Positions 1 through 8,803 of a stretch of 13,752 nt of DNA are shown here, one piece after another; position 1 is the first letter of the stretch, and the number at the start of each line of letters is the position of its first letter. A program made the translations under genes and the position numbers. Below the pieces are notes generated by a model, which worked only from the letters and a program-made list of their open reading frames with translations, was not told the origin of the DNA and ran no database searches. The stretch is from an uncultured Propionibacteriaceae bacterium (GTDB lineage: Bacteria > Actinomycetota > Actinomycetes > Propionibacteriales > Propionibacteriaceae): assembly GCA_945875065.1 (NCBI GenBank), contig CAMCJC010000032.1:1-13752 (forward strand), in the 5' to 3' direction.

Positions 1-340
1 GTCGAAAGGCAAGAACACGCTCGGAGGTCGGAAATTCGCAATGCGACGCCTCGGCGAGGATGCTCGGGCGGAGGCGGAGATCATCGGGCTCGGAACCCCG
101 CCGATAGGGGACGCCAACGACCGCAACCTCATCGTCGACATAGTGCGGGACGGCGAGGTCGTCTACGGCGCGTCCCTCGACGAGGCACGCGCCCGCCACC
201 GCACATCGCTGGCCGAGCTGCCCTTGTCGGCGCTGCGTATCAGCCGCGGCGAGCCAGCGATTGAGACCGTGATCCTGGACGCGACCGGAAGCCAGACGTC
301 GAACCCTTACCAGGCGGCACCGCGACCGGCGAATCTTTGA
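1..340 (+). CDS. pncB: Nicotinate phosphoribosyltransferase, C-terminal part (5' end outside window)
   Basis: The frame is open from the left edge (first full codon at base 2) to TGA at 338-340, giving about 112 residues; the ATG at 41 is internal, not the start. The visible start reads SKGKNTLGGRKFAMRR, followed further on by a region resembling EAEIIGLGTPP, ANDRNLIVDIVRDGEVVYG and ARARHRTSLAELP ... SRGEPAIET. I recognise this as the C-terminal end of bacterial nicotinate phosphoribosyltransferases. The family converts nicotinate and PRPP, with ATP stimulation, to nicotinate mononucleotide in the Preiss-Handler NAD salvage pathway in the cytosol. The catalytic core lies outside the window, so the call rests on C-terminal similarity and the length of the tail. 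It ends 20 bp before murL in the same direction, so read-through into murL is possible. Confidence 0.8.
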   Translation, partial: SKGKNTLGGRKFAMRRLGEDARAEAEIIGLGTPPIGDANDRNLIVDIVRDGEVVYGASLDEARARHRTSLAELPLSALRISRGEPAIETVILDATGSQTSNPYQAAPRPANL

Positions 341-347
341 GCCCCGG

Positions 348-353
348 TACGAT
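348..353 (+). promoter_or_regulatory. Putative -10 element of a leaderless murL transcript
   Basis: The hexamer TACGAT matches the actinobacterial -10 pattern TANNNT and ends 7 nt before the ATG at 361. That spacing would put the transcription start at or next to the A of the ATG. No convincing Shine-Dalgarno sequence precedes either candidate start. A -35 box is not clear. This is an inference from spacing. Confidence 0.45.
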
Positions 354-360
354 TCACGCC

Positions 361-1674
361 ATGCACTCTGCCCCACGCTTCGAGGTTCAGCCGCCGATCG
401 TCGAAGGGGCGGTGATCCAGTTGCCCTACGTCGGGACGACCGACGACGGACCCATCCAACTGGTCGAGACGATTACACTGCCCGCACCACTCGATAAGGC
501 ACCGGCCGAGGTCGCCGAGCCGCTCGTGCGGCTGCTGTCCCTGGCCGCGTCGCTCAGCTATTACAAAGCCTTTACCCCGTGCAGGTTCGAGGTGCCCGGC
601 GGCCTGACGGCGCTCGAGCGCGACTTCCTAACCCAGGTGCTCCTCGGTGGCCTTGGCGAGTTCGCTTACACCAACGGCCTGCCCGAGGCGCTGCGGCCCG
701 AGATCGACGCCCCGGGGCTTCCCGAGCGTTGGCGTCGCGGACCCAGCGCCGCGGCCATCGCCCGGGCGCTGGTTCCCGTGGGTGGCGGCAAGGATTCGAT
801 CGTCACGATCGAGTCCTTGCGCAGCGCCGGCGTCGACGTGCAGCTCGTCGCGGTCAACCCAAAGCGCCCTCAGGATGAGACCGCGCGCGTCGCCGACCGG
901 CCCCTGCACACCGTAGCCCGCCGCATAGACCCGCGCCTGCTGGACCTCAACGCCGCCGGGGCCCCCAACGGCCACGTGCCAGTCACGGCCATCAATTCGC
1001 TGATCGCGCTGCTGACGGCCGTCGCGACCGGCTGCGACGCCGTGGTGTTCAGCAACGAGGCGAGCGCGTCCTACGGCAATCTCGAGTGGCACGGCCAAGT
1101 GGTCAACCACCAGTGGTCCAAGGGGATCGGGTTCGAGACGCTCCTGCGCAGTGTCCTGCCGGAGCGCGGCCCCGCCTATTTCTCGTTGTTGCGGCCTCTG
1201 ACTGAACTGCGCGTGGCCCGGCGCTTCGCCGACCACAGGGCCTACCACGGCATCTTCACCAGTTGTAACCGCGCCTACCGCATGTCCGCGGGCGAGCAGG
1301 CTACGTGGTGTGGTGACTGTCCGAAGTGTCGCTTCGTGTTCCTGATCCTGGCCCCGTTCCTGCCCCGCGAGGAGCTGCTCGCGATTTGGGGCGGCAAGGA
1401 TCTCCTGGCGGACGAGTCACAGCTAGCAGGCTTCGTCGAGCTCGTCGGCGCCGATGGGACCCTCAAGCCGTTCGAGTGCGTAGGCGAACCCGACGAGTGC
1501 CGGGTCGCCCTGACGCTGCTGCGCCAGCACCCGGGCTGGGCGGGCCACCCGGGGCTCGAGGCTCCGGGTTTGGTCGATGTCGCAGCGACCGAGGCCGAGA
1601 TGACGCAGGTATTCGCGTGGCGCGACGAGCACAACCTGCCAGAGAAGTTTGAGGAGATCGCACGTGCGATTTGA
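361..1674 (+). CDS. murL: MurL-type UDP-MurNAc-L-Ala-L-Glu epimerase
   Basis: The predicted protein has 437 residues from ATG 361; a TTG at 337 would add 8 residues, but the ATG fits the -10 element at 348-353 better. Visible motifs are a PP-loop-like ATP site PVGGGKDS (about 139-146), GNLEWHGQVVNHQWSKG (about 239-255), TSCNRAYR (about 300-307) and a cysteine cluster WCGDCPKC (about 316-323). I recognise these as MurL, described in Xanthomonas oryzae. It uses ATP to epimerise the terminal L-Glu of UDP-MurNAc-L-Ala-L-Glu to D-Glu during cytosolic peptidoglycan precursor synthesis. The gene overlaps the next one, a MurD-like ligase, by 11 bp, which is the expected functional partner. The family assignment comes from motif memory, and activity here is inferred. 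Another PP-loop ATPase acting on a carboxylate is the main alternative. Confidence 0.82.
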   Translation: MHSAPRFEVQPPIVEGAVIQLPYVGTTDDGPIQLVETITLPAPLDKAPAEVAEPLVRLLSLAASLSYYKAFTPCRFEVPGGLTALERDFLTQVLLGGLGEFAYTNGLPEALRPEIDAPGLPERWRRGPSAAAIARALVPVGGGKDSIVTIESLRSAGVDVQLVAVNPKRPQDETARVADRPLHTVARRIDPRLLDLNAAGAPNGHVPVTAINSLIALLTAVATGCDAVVFSNEASASYGNLEWHGQVVNHQWSKGIGFETLLRSVLPERGPAYFSLLRPLTELRVARRFADHRAYHGIFTSCNRAYRMSAGEQATWCGDCPKCRFVFLILAPFLPREELLAIWGGKDLLADESQLAGFVELVGADGTLKPFECVGEPDECRVALTLLRQHPGWAGHPGLEAPGLVDVAATEAEMTQVFAWRDEHNLPEKFEEIARAI

Positions 1675-2983
1675 GGACCTGCAAGGCAAAAAGGTCGTCG
1701 TCTGGGGGGCCGGGCGGGAGGGCCTGTCGGCGCTGGAGGAGCTGCGCGGCCACGGCGTTTCCGCGACGGTCGCCGTGACCGGATCCGGTTCGCTCCCCGA
1801 CGAGTTGCGCTGTCTCGGCGCCGAGGGCGAGGCCGGTATGGCCGCGCTGCTTGCGGCCGACGTCGTCGTAAAGTCCCCCGGCATCCCGAAGACGTCGGCC
1901 GAGTTCGCGGCGCTGATCGATAAGGGCGTTCCCCTGACCTCGCTCACGGACCTGTGGCTGGGCGATAACGCTAGGCGCTCGATCGGGATCACCGGTTCGA
2001 AGGGCAAGTCGACGACGTCCGCGGTAGCTACGCACGTGCTCGCCGCGCTCGGCCGGGACTCGCGATTGGTGGGCAACGTCGGCATCGCAGTCTCCGGTGT
2101 GCTGACCGAGGACCAGGTCGCGGTAGTGGAGGTCTCCAGCTATCAGGCGGCCTCGCTGACCGTCTCGCCACGGATCGTCGCCCTCACATCGCTGTTCCCC
2201 GAGCATCTGCCATGGCACGGCGGTTTTGAGGCCTACCGTTCCGACAAGCTGAACCTCCTGGCCCACGGACCCGAAGCTGTCGTCATCTCGGATTCGCAGG
2301 CAGAACTGCGGGCGCTCGCAGCGGCGGCCGCCCCCGAAGCCGACATCCGTTCCCCAGCAGACCTAGGGATCCGGGTCACGACCGACGCGATCTTTTGGGA
2401 AGGCATCGGCGAACTCGGCGCCTCCGAACTGCTGCTGCGAGGGGCCCATAACCTCGGCAACGCGGCTCTCGGCCTCGCCTCCGCAGGCGCGTACTGCGGC
2501 GCCGACTTCGATCGCGCGGCGGCCTTGGCGGCGCTCCGGGACTTCCATCCACTGGAGCATCGACTGGAGGTCGTGCCCTCAAACGACGGGCGCACGTGGG
2601 TAGACGACAGCCTCGCTACCAACCCACCGGCTGTGCAAGCGGCGCTCGAGACGTACCAGGACCGGCCCGTGGTGCTGATCCTCGGTGGCTCGGAGCGTGA
2701 CCTCGACTTCGCGACGCTCATCGACTACCTGGCGGCGCGCCAAGCCCCCACACGTGTGCTGGCGATCGGACCGACGGGGCACCGCGTCGCCGACACCGCC
2801 GACGGCCGCATCACCGGCCTGGTGAAGGCCGACGGGTTCTCCGACGCGATGGCTCGGGTTCACGCGACCGCCGCGGAACTGCCGAATGCGGTGGTGCTGC
2901 TGTCCCCGGGCGCCCCCAGCTTCGACGAGTTCGCCGACTACCGGGCGCGCTCCGCAGCGTTCCGGCGGGCGGCGCTCGGCTAG
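1664..2983 (+). CDS. murD2: MurD2-type UDP-MurNAc-L-alanine:L-glutamate ligase
   Basis: The predicted protein has 439 residues. I chose GTG 1664 because GAGGAG at 1651-1656 lies 7 nt upstream and the product then starts MRFEDLQGKKVVVWGAG. TTG 1649 is possible but would lose this spacing. Mur-ligase features in order are an N-terminal Rossmann-like segment (VVVWGAGREG, 11-20), P-loop GITGSKGKSTT (108-118), VEVSSYQ (156-162), FPEHLPWHGGFEAYRSDK (178-195, with the lysine expected to be carbamylated at 195), GAHNLGNAALG (260-270), HPLEHRLEVV (295-304), DDSLATNPPAV (314-324) and SPGAPSFDEF (414-423). Several positions depart from canonical MurD, for example GSKGKST in place of GTNGKT and FPEHLPWHG in place of SPDHLDRHG. 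This, and the 11-bp overlap with murL, support the MurD2 subfamily, which adds L-Glu rather than D-Glu to UDP-MurNAc-L-Ala. The L-Glu specificity is inferred. Its TAG stop is offset by one base from the malQ TAG on the other strand. Confidence 0.82.
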   Translation: MRFEDLQGKKVVVWGAGREGLSALEELRGHGVSATVAVTGSGSLPDELRCLGAEGEAGMAALLAADVVVKSPGIPKTSAEFAALIDKGVPLTSLTDLWLGDNARRSIGITGSKGKSTTSAVATHVLAALGRDSRLVGNVGIAVSGVLTEDQVAVVEVSSYQAASLTVSPRIVALTSLFPEHLPWHGGFEAYRSDKLNLLAHGPEAVVISDSQAELRALAAAAAPEADIRSPADLGIRVTTDAIFWEGIGELGASELLLRGAHNLGNAALGLASAGAYCGADFDRAAALAALRDFHPLEHRLEVVPSNDGRTWVDDSLATNPPAVQAALETYQDRPVVLILGGSERDLDFATLIDYLAARQAPTRVLAIGPTGHRVADTADGRITGLVKADGFSDAMARVHATAAELPNAVVLLSPGAPSFDEFADYRARSAAFRRAALG

Positions 2984-5088
2984 TTAGAGATCGCGGCGGC
3001 CAAGCGACGGGGCAGGTCCGCGTCGAAGATTTCTTCGAGCGTGATCGGGTTCCCGTCACGGTCACCGAGCGGCACGCGCCAATTCGGGTATTCGTCGAGC
3101 GTCCCAGGTTGGTTCTGCGTGCGCCGCTCCCCCACTGCGTCGGCCAACGAGGCCACCAGAACCTTCGACGGCGTGAGCTTCAGGTAGCGGTGTAGGGCCA
3201 GCATCAGCTCTTCCGGGTCGTTCGCACGATCCGATTCGAGAACGCCGTGGTCGATGAGCCGGCTCTTCCAACTGTCGATCTCGGCCCGTGCCCAGGCCAC
3301 CTCGTCCTCAAGTGGTTCCGTGAGGATGCCAAGCTCGTGACGCAATAGAACATGTCCGCCCTCGAGGTAGCCCTGTGTCGGCGGCAGGTCGTGGGTGGTG
3401 ACCGAGGCCATGCAATACTCGCGCCACCGTTCAGGTTCGGACAGCTGACCGGTCGACGGATCGTATTCCCACCAAAGGACGCCGGTGCCGAGCAGACCGC
3501 GTCGCGACAAGTACTCGCGCACCCACGGCTCGACAGTACCGAGATCTTCTCCGACGATGAGGGCCTGGGCGCGATAGGCCTCCAAGGCCAGAATGCCGAC
3601 CATGGCTTCGTGGTCATAGCGGACGTACGTGCCGGCTGCCGGGCCGAGACCTTGAGGCACCCACCACAGCCGGAACAAGCCGATGATGTGATCGATCCGC
3701 AAACCGCCCACCCTATAAAGAGCAGCGCGGACCATGTCGCGGAACGGCCCGTACGACAGCTCGGCGAGCCGACTCGGGATCCAGGGCGGTTGTCCCCAGT
3801 CCTGCCCAGCCTGGTTGTACTGGTCCGGCGGGGCGCCGACCGTCACCCCATCGGCGTACACGTCGCGCATCATCCAAGTCTCGGCGCCGGCAGCAGCGAT
3901 CCCAACTGCGAGATCCGACAGCACCCCGACGGTCATGCCGGCCTCTTCTGCCGCGGTTTGGGCGGCGGATAGCTGCAGCTGTGCGATCCACTGCAGCCAC
4001 TCGAAGAACTCGACCCGGTCGGCGTTGGCCTCCGCGAACTCCCGCGTGGCCTCGGAGCGCGGATTTTGTAGGTCTCCTGGCCACAGCCGCCAATCGCAGC
4101 CATGGTCCTCGCTGAGGACGCTCCACGTCGCGAACTCGCGCAGGGCACTCCCGGCGCGGCGTCGGAAAGTGTCGAAGGCAGCCTGGCGAGCGGCCCGGCG
4201 TGGCTGGTGGAATACTGCCCAAAGGGCCTCGCGTTTATTCCGCCACGTCTTGTCGCGGTCGACGCGGATGCCATCACCCTGGCTGGCTTCTCGGCAACTC
4301 TGCATCACCTCGCGCTCCCCAGGACTCATCGCGGCAGCCTCAGGGATCTCCTGCGGCCGGATGTAGAGCGGGCTGAGGAAACGACGGCTGGCGGGCAGGT
4401 ACGGAGAGGGTTCGATTGGCGGCGTCGATTGCGCGGCGTGCAAGGGGTTGACTAGGACGAAGCCAGCGCCCTGCTCGCCGCCAGCCCAAGTGCTTAGATC
4501 AGCCAAGTCTACGAAGTCACCCATGCCCCAGGAATCCCGCGAGGAAACGCTGTAGAGCTGACAGGCGTAACCCCAGATCCGGTTGCCACGCATCCGCTGC
4601 GGGAAACCCACGAAGGCTGGGGTGACGATCAAAGTGGCCGAAAACTCGCCCTCGGGGGTCGCCGCCTCGATCGTGTGGTAGCCAAGTGGCAGGTCGGTTG
4701 GGAAGGCAAACGTGGCCTCACCCCGCAGTGCACCGTCCACCTCGCGGTCCGGCTCCCAGTTCTCCACCTGCTGGGCGGGCAGGACCTGGCCGTTCTCCAA
4801 CACGACCTGTACTCGGGCCTCGTGGCCAGCCGGGATGTGCACGTCGATCCGCGCCTCCTGACCTTCCTCGACGACTGTGCAAGGCCGCAGCACACGCCGC
4901 CACTCCGCCTCATTCAGCCTGGTAAGGGAGGCCGCACTGGCCTCAGGAGTCGTAGCGTCGAAACCCATCGCGCCCAGCACCGCGATCACGGTGTCGTCGC
5001 TGATCAGGGTGTGGTTTCCCTTCCAGTCCCAAAACTCGAGGGCTATGCCCATCCGCTCGGCGAGTTGCTGAAGATCGGGCGTCGTCAA
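2980..5088 (-). CDS. malQ: 4-alpha-glucanotransferase (amylomaltase, GH77)
   Basis: The predicted protein has 702 residues, the usual size of actinobacterial MalQ. It transfers alpha-1,4-glucan segments between maltooligosaccharides with release of glucose, in cytosolic glycogen/maltodextrin metabolism. An N-terminal region of about 165 residues precedes the GH77 barrel (about 166-680). The catalytic nucleophile Asp is in RIDHIIGLFRLWW (D466), the acid/base Glu in GEDLGTVEPWV (E514) and the third carboxylate in TTHDLPPTQGY (D567). NQPGT...EYPNWR near 659-671 is also typical. The start is TTG 5088, set by AAGGAG 6 nt upstream; the product begins MTTPDLQQLAERMG. It is the last gene of a minus-strand run, 21 bp after the RDD gene. 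No other glycogen genes are in view. Confidence 0.95.
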   Translation of the reverse strand: MTTPDLQQLAERMGIALEFWDWKGNHTLISDDTVIAVLGAMGFDATTPEASAASLTRLNEAEWRRVLRPCTVVEEGQEARIDVHIPAGHEARVQVVLENGQVLPAQQVENWEPDREVDGALRGEATFAFPTDLPLGYHTIEAATPEGEFSATLIVTPAFVGFPQRMRGNRIWGYACQLYSVSSRDSWGMGDFVDLADLSTWAGGEQGAGFVLVNPLHAAQSTPPIEPSPYLPASRRFLSPLYIRPQEIPEAAAMSPGEREVMQSCREASQGDGIRVDRDKTWRNKREALWAVFHQPRRAARQAAFDTFRRRAGSALREFATWSVLSEDHGCDWRLWPGDLQNPRSEATREFAEANADRVEFFEWLQWIAQLQLSAAQTAAEEAGMTVGVLSDLAVGIAAAGAETWMMRDVYADGVTVGAPPDQYNQAGQDWGQPPWIPSRLAELSYGPFRDMVRAALYRVGGLRIDHIIGLFRLWWVPQGLGPAAGTYVRYDHEAMVGILALEAYRAQALIVGEDLGTVEPWVREYLSRRGLLGTGVLWWEYDPSTGQLSEPERWREYCMASVTTHDLPPTQGYLEGGHVLLRHELGILTEPLEDEVAWARAEIDSWKSRLIDHGVLESDRANDPEELMLALHRYLKLTPSKVLVASLADAVGERRTQNQPGTLDEYPNWRVPLGDRDGNPITLEEIFDADLPRRLAAAISN

Positions 5089-5094
5089 CGAAGA

Positions 5095-5100
5095 CTCCTT
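5095..5100 (-). promoter_or_regulatory. Shine-Dalgarno sequence of malQ
   Basis: On the minus strand the sequence reads AAGGAG, then 6 nt, then TTG. It decides the unusual TTG start of malQ, since no ATG or GTG lies at a suitable distance. Confidence 0.75.
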
Positions 5101-5109
5101 TGGTTCGAT

Positions 5110-5742
5110 TTAGTTTCGGACGACGACGGTACCCGCCGCCATGTCGTGCAGGGTCTGCTTGCGTTCGGTGAACAACGGCAGCAGATAGTTCAAGGGCAGC
5201 AGCAGCACCAGAATCGGCAGGCCGAAGACCTCCTGAACTACTGCTCGGCCGATGGCACGCAACGCCCCGGGCCTAGCGGCCCCCATGTCGTCTACCGGAA
5301 CGACCCGCAGGCCCAGTAGGAGCTTGCCGGCCGTCGCCCCGAACATACCTACCAGGAAGGCCCGATACGTGACCAAAATGAGCGTCGAGACGTAGCCGGC
5401 CTTCAGCACCGCGTCCGTAGGCTGCTCCGGAGGGGTGGTCTGCCCCGCCTCAGCTGCCCGAATGATCGCTTCGACCCAGGCTTGCAGGGCCGCGTAAGTT
5501 TCGGGCTGGACCACGCGCAAGATCAGGACCCCGGGCAGGATCAACAAGACGATGTCAAGCATGAACGCCCCGGCCCTGTGCCCCCAGGACGCGTACTGGC
5601 GGATCGTGCCAGGTCCCCACTCGGGACGGGTGTTGGGCCGAGTCACGTGCGACCATCCGGCCCCGTCCCAGTACCTCTCGTTGCCGCTGCCGGCCGGGTC
5701 GGGATACCAACCGGCGTCCGGCTGCGGCGAGGTGTAGTCCAT
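5110..5742 (-). CDS. DUF2510 and RDD-domain membrane protein
   Basis: The predicted protein has 210 residues from ATG 5742. The frame stays open further upstream, but that part overlaps the MFS gene and looks non-natural. The N-terminus carries a short DUF2510 module, GWYPDPAGSGNERYWDGAGW (11-30). The rest is an RDD domain: a first membrane segment about 58-77 after RAGAFMLD, a second about 115-133, GATAGKLLLGLRVV (135-148), a third segment about 172-191, and a C-terminal RKQTLHDMAAGTVVV (194-208). These are family hallmarks. RDD proteins are membrane proteins, mostly of unknown function; some have been linked to ion transport. DUF2510 is common in Actinomycetota at the cytosolic N-terminus of membrane proteins. 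The gene follows the MFS gene by 20 bp and precedes malQ by 21 bp, so it is probably co-transcribed. There is no strong Shine-Dalgarno sequence; CATTCT ends 7 nt before the ATG, a weak leaderless possibility. Confidence 0.88.
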   Translation of the reverse strand: MDYTSPQPDAGWYPDPAGSGNERYWDGAGWSHVTRPNTRPEWGPGTIRQYASWGHRAGAFMLDIVLLILPGVLILRVVQPETYAALQAWVEAIIRAAEAGQTTPPEQPTDAVLKAGYVSTLILVTYRAFLVGMFGATAGKLLLGLRVVPVDDMGAARPGALRAIGRAVVQEVFGLPILVLLLPLNYLLPLFTERKQTLHDMAAGTVVVRN

Positions 5743-5762
5743 GGCCCCAAGAATGCCAGAGT

Positions 5763-7094
5763 TCACAGTGCAACATCCCGCACTTCGCCGATCCGCAAAG
5801 ACAGCGCGACCGCGGCGAACACAGTGACCAGCAACATTGCAAAGACCCAGCCGAGCGACGGCAGACCGCGCGCCAGCAACCCGGCGTGGATCGCGCCAGC
5901 CACCGCGGTCATGACGGAGTTGCCCAGCGACTCGGCAACCTGCAAGGCACCGGAGTTGCGGCCTTGTTCCTGGTCGCTGGACAGGGCCATGGTCGCGACA
6001 GCCGTGCTGGAACTCATGAGCCCCATGCCCATCCCGGCGATCGTCCACCCGATCATCGCCACCAGGATTGGGATTCCCGACCACACCAAGACGACGGCGA
6101 TCCCGATCATGCCAACCGCACACGTAGCCGTTCCCGCGGTGATGATCTGGTCACGGCGCAGTCGCAGCCACCGCTGCGCTTGGAGCCACGACCCGAGCGA
6201 CCATCCGACAGACCCGACGGTCAACGCCACTCCGGCCTCCAAACTGGTGAGCCCGAGCTGTTGGAGCCCGAGCAACAAGAACGCCTCGGCGGCGAAGAAG
6301 GAACCCGCCTGAAGCGCCCGGGTCAGCACGATCGGTCCAAGCCCAGGCGACAGCGAGCAGACCCGTCTCGGGAGGACCCGGGGAATCGCCAGCACCAGTC
6401 CCGCAAGGCCCGCGCCGCCGCTGACAAGACCCCACGCCCCCGGCAGCATCCCGGTCAGCTGCAACAGCGCCGGACTGACGACGACCGCCACCACCGCCGG
6501 TACGGGCAGAGGCAAGTCGTCTGCACTCGGCGTGAAGTTCGCCTGGATCCGCTTGAGACGAGGCACCACGAGGGCACCGGCGAGCAGCAGCAGCGGCACA
6601 GCCGAGGCGAACACTAATCGCCAGTTGACCTCGACGAGCACTGCGGAAACGGGCGGCCCTACGAAGGCGGGCAGCACCCAACAAAAGCTCAGCATCGACA
6701 TCACCACCGGCCGTCGCTCGGGAGGAAAAGCCAACGCGATGATGACGAACAACGACAGGTTGAGCGCCCCTGCCCCCAGCCCCTGCAGGAACCGGGACGC
6801 GATCAGCATCGCAACGTTGGGGGCGAGCGCGGCGCACCCGAGGCCGGCGAGGAACAAGGCGGAACCGACGGTCATCGGGCGATAGGGACCATGCCGGTCC
6901 GCGTACCGACCGGCGACGAGCAAGGCCAGGAGCATGCCCATCACGAAGCTGGAGAACGCCCAGGCATACTGGGCCTCGCCGCCGAGGTCACGCATGACCC
7001 GCGGCAACGCGGCGGTGACGCCGACCATCTGGAACGCGATGGCGAACACTGAAAGGAGGATGCCGACGACGAGGCCGCCCGTGCGTCGGCTCAT
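5763..7094 (-). CDS. MFS transporter, DHA-type efflux-like
   Basis: The predicted protein has 443 residues and is very hydrophobic, with roughly 12 or more membrane segments. I chose ATG 7094 because AAGGAGAGG lies immediately upstream and the product starts MSRRTGGLVVGILLSVFAIAF; an ATG 30 bp upstream lacks a ribosome site. A motif A-like loop, GRYADRHGPYRPM (62-74), follows the second membrane segment. RFLQGLGAGA (101-110) resembles motif B, and GPPVSAVLVEVNWRLVF (146-162) resembles the motif C region of drug:H+ antiporters. These fit an exporter in the cytoplasmic membrane. The substrate cannot be told from the sequence. It heads the run MFS-RDD-malQ on the minus strand and diverges from the DUF3039 gene. 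An internal hydrophilic stretch near 180-195 could be a cytosolic loop between the two halves. Confidence 0.85.
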   Translation of the reverse strand: MSRRTGGLVVGILLSVFAIAFQMVGVTAALPRVMRDLGGEAQYAWAFSSFVMGMLLALLVAGRYADRHGPYRPMTVGSALFLAGLGCAALAPNVAMLIASRFLQGLGAGALNLSLFVIIALAFPPERRPVVMSMLSFCWVLPAFVGPPVSAVLVEVNWRLVFASAVPLLLLAGALVVPRLKRIQANFTPSADDLPLPVPAVVAVVVSPALLQLTGMLPGAWGLVSGGAGLAGLVLAIPRVLPRRVCSLSPGLGPIVLTRALQAGSFFAAEAFLLLGLQQLGLTSLEAGVALTVGSVGWSLGSWLQAQRWLRLRRDQIITAGTATCAVGMIGIAVVLVWSGIPILVAMIGWTIAGMGMGLMSSSTAVATMALSSDQEQGRNSGALQVAESLGNSVMTAVAGAIHAGLLARGLPSLGWVFAMLLVTVFAAVALSLRIGEVRDVAL

Positions 7095-7096
7095 TT

Positions 7097-7105
7097 CCTC
7101 TCCTT
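7097..7105 (-). promoter_or_regulatory. Shine-Dalgarno sequence of the MFS gene
   Basis: The minus strand reads AAGGAGAGG just before ATG 7094. This supports the shorter start over the upstream in-frame ATG at 7124 and the more distal start at 7169. Confidence 0.7.
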
Positions 7106-7108
7106 GCC

Positions 7109-7114
7109 TAGAAT
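7109..7114 (+). promoter_or_regulatory. Putative -10 element of the DUF3039 gene
   Basis: TAGAAT, close to the TATAAT consensus, ends 8 nt before ATG 7123, placing the transcript start at or within two bases of the start codon. There is no Shine-Dalgarno sequence in the 8 nt between. The same 28-bp gap holds the MFS ribosome site on the other strand. Confidence 0.5.
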
Positions 7115-7122
7115 CTGGTGAC

Positions 7123-7374
7123 ATGAGTGAACTTGCCCCTGGTTCCCAAACCGTCCTCGACGAGCGCACCGAACTCCACGACTCCGACGACCACGAGCGG
7201 TTCAGCCACTACGTTCCCAAGAACAAGCTGACCAAGGCAATGGTCACCGGAACCCCCGTCGTCGCTCTGTGCGGCAAGGTCTGGGTGCCTTCCCGTAACC
7301 CTGACAAGTACCCGGTTTGCCCCGACTGCAAGGAGATCTGGCAGTCGATGAAGCCCGGAGACCCGCAGGAGTGA
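7123..7374 (+). CDS. DUF3039-family small protein
   Basis: The predicted protein has 83 residues from ATG 7123; the frame is open upstream, but that part lies antisense to the MFS gene. The core reads DDHERFSHYVPKNKLTKA, then TGTPVVALCGKVWVPSRNP, then YPVCPDCKEIW. I recognise this as the DUF3039 family of Actinomycetota, which is small, soluble and of unknown function. Cys50, Cys66 and Cys69, with His24 or His29, could bind one metal ion such as zinc; this is inference. The start fits a leaderless transcript. Its stop lies 4 bp from the ahcY stop on the opposite strand. Confidence 0.85.
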   Translation: MSELAPGSQTVLDERTELHDSDDHERFSHYVPKNKLTKAMVTGTPVVALCGKVWVPSRNPDKYPVCPDCKEIWQSMKPGDPQE

Positions 7375-7378
7375 GCCG

Positions 7379-8799
<1,421 letters not shown>

Positions 8800-8803
<4 letters not shown>

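Noticed and set aside
41..340. A complete 99-residue small protein starting at ATG 41
   Set aside because: The frame is open to the left edge and the residues before ATG 41 (SKGKNTLGGRKFA) continue the nicotinate phosphoribosyltransferase C-terminus, so ATG 41 is internal.
628..1248. A 206-residue open frame on the minus strand within murL
   Set aside because: The composition is shadow-like, with no ribosome site and no recognisable family.
3352..3972. A 206-residue plus-strand frame inside malQ (and similar ones at 3734-4366 and 4675-5319)
   Set aside because: These are antisense to conserved GH77 catalytic segments and show no protein-like motifs.
5743..6123. Longer N-terminus for the RDD protein
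   Set aside because: It is Arg/Gly-rich and overlaps the MFS coding region in another frame; DUF2510 normally sits at the extreme N-terminus, as with ATG 5742.
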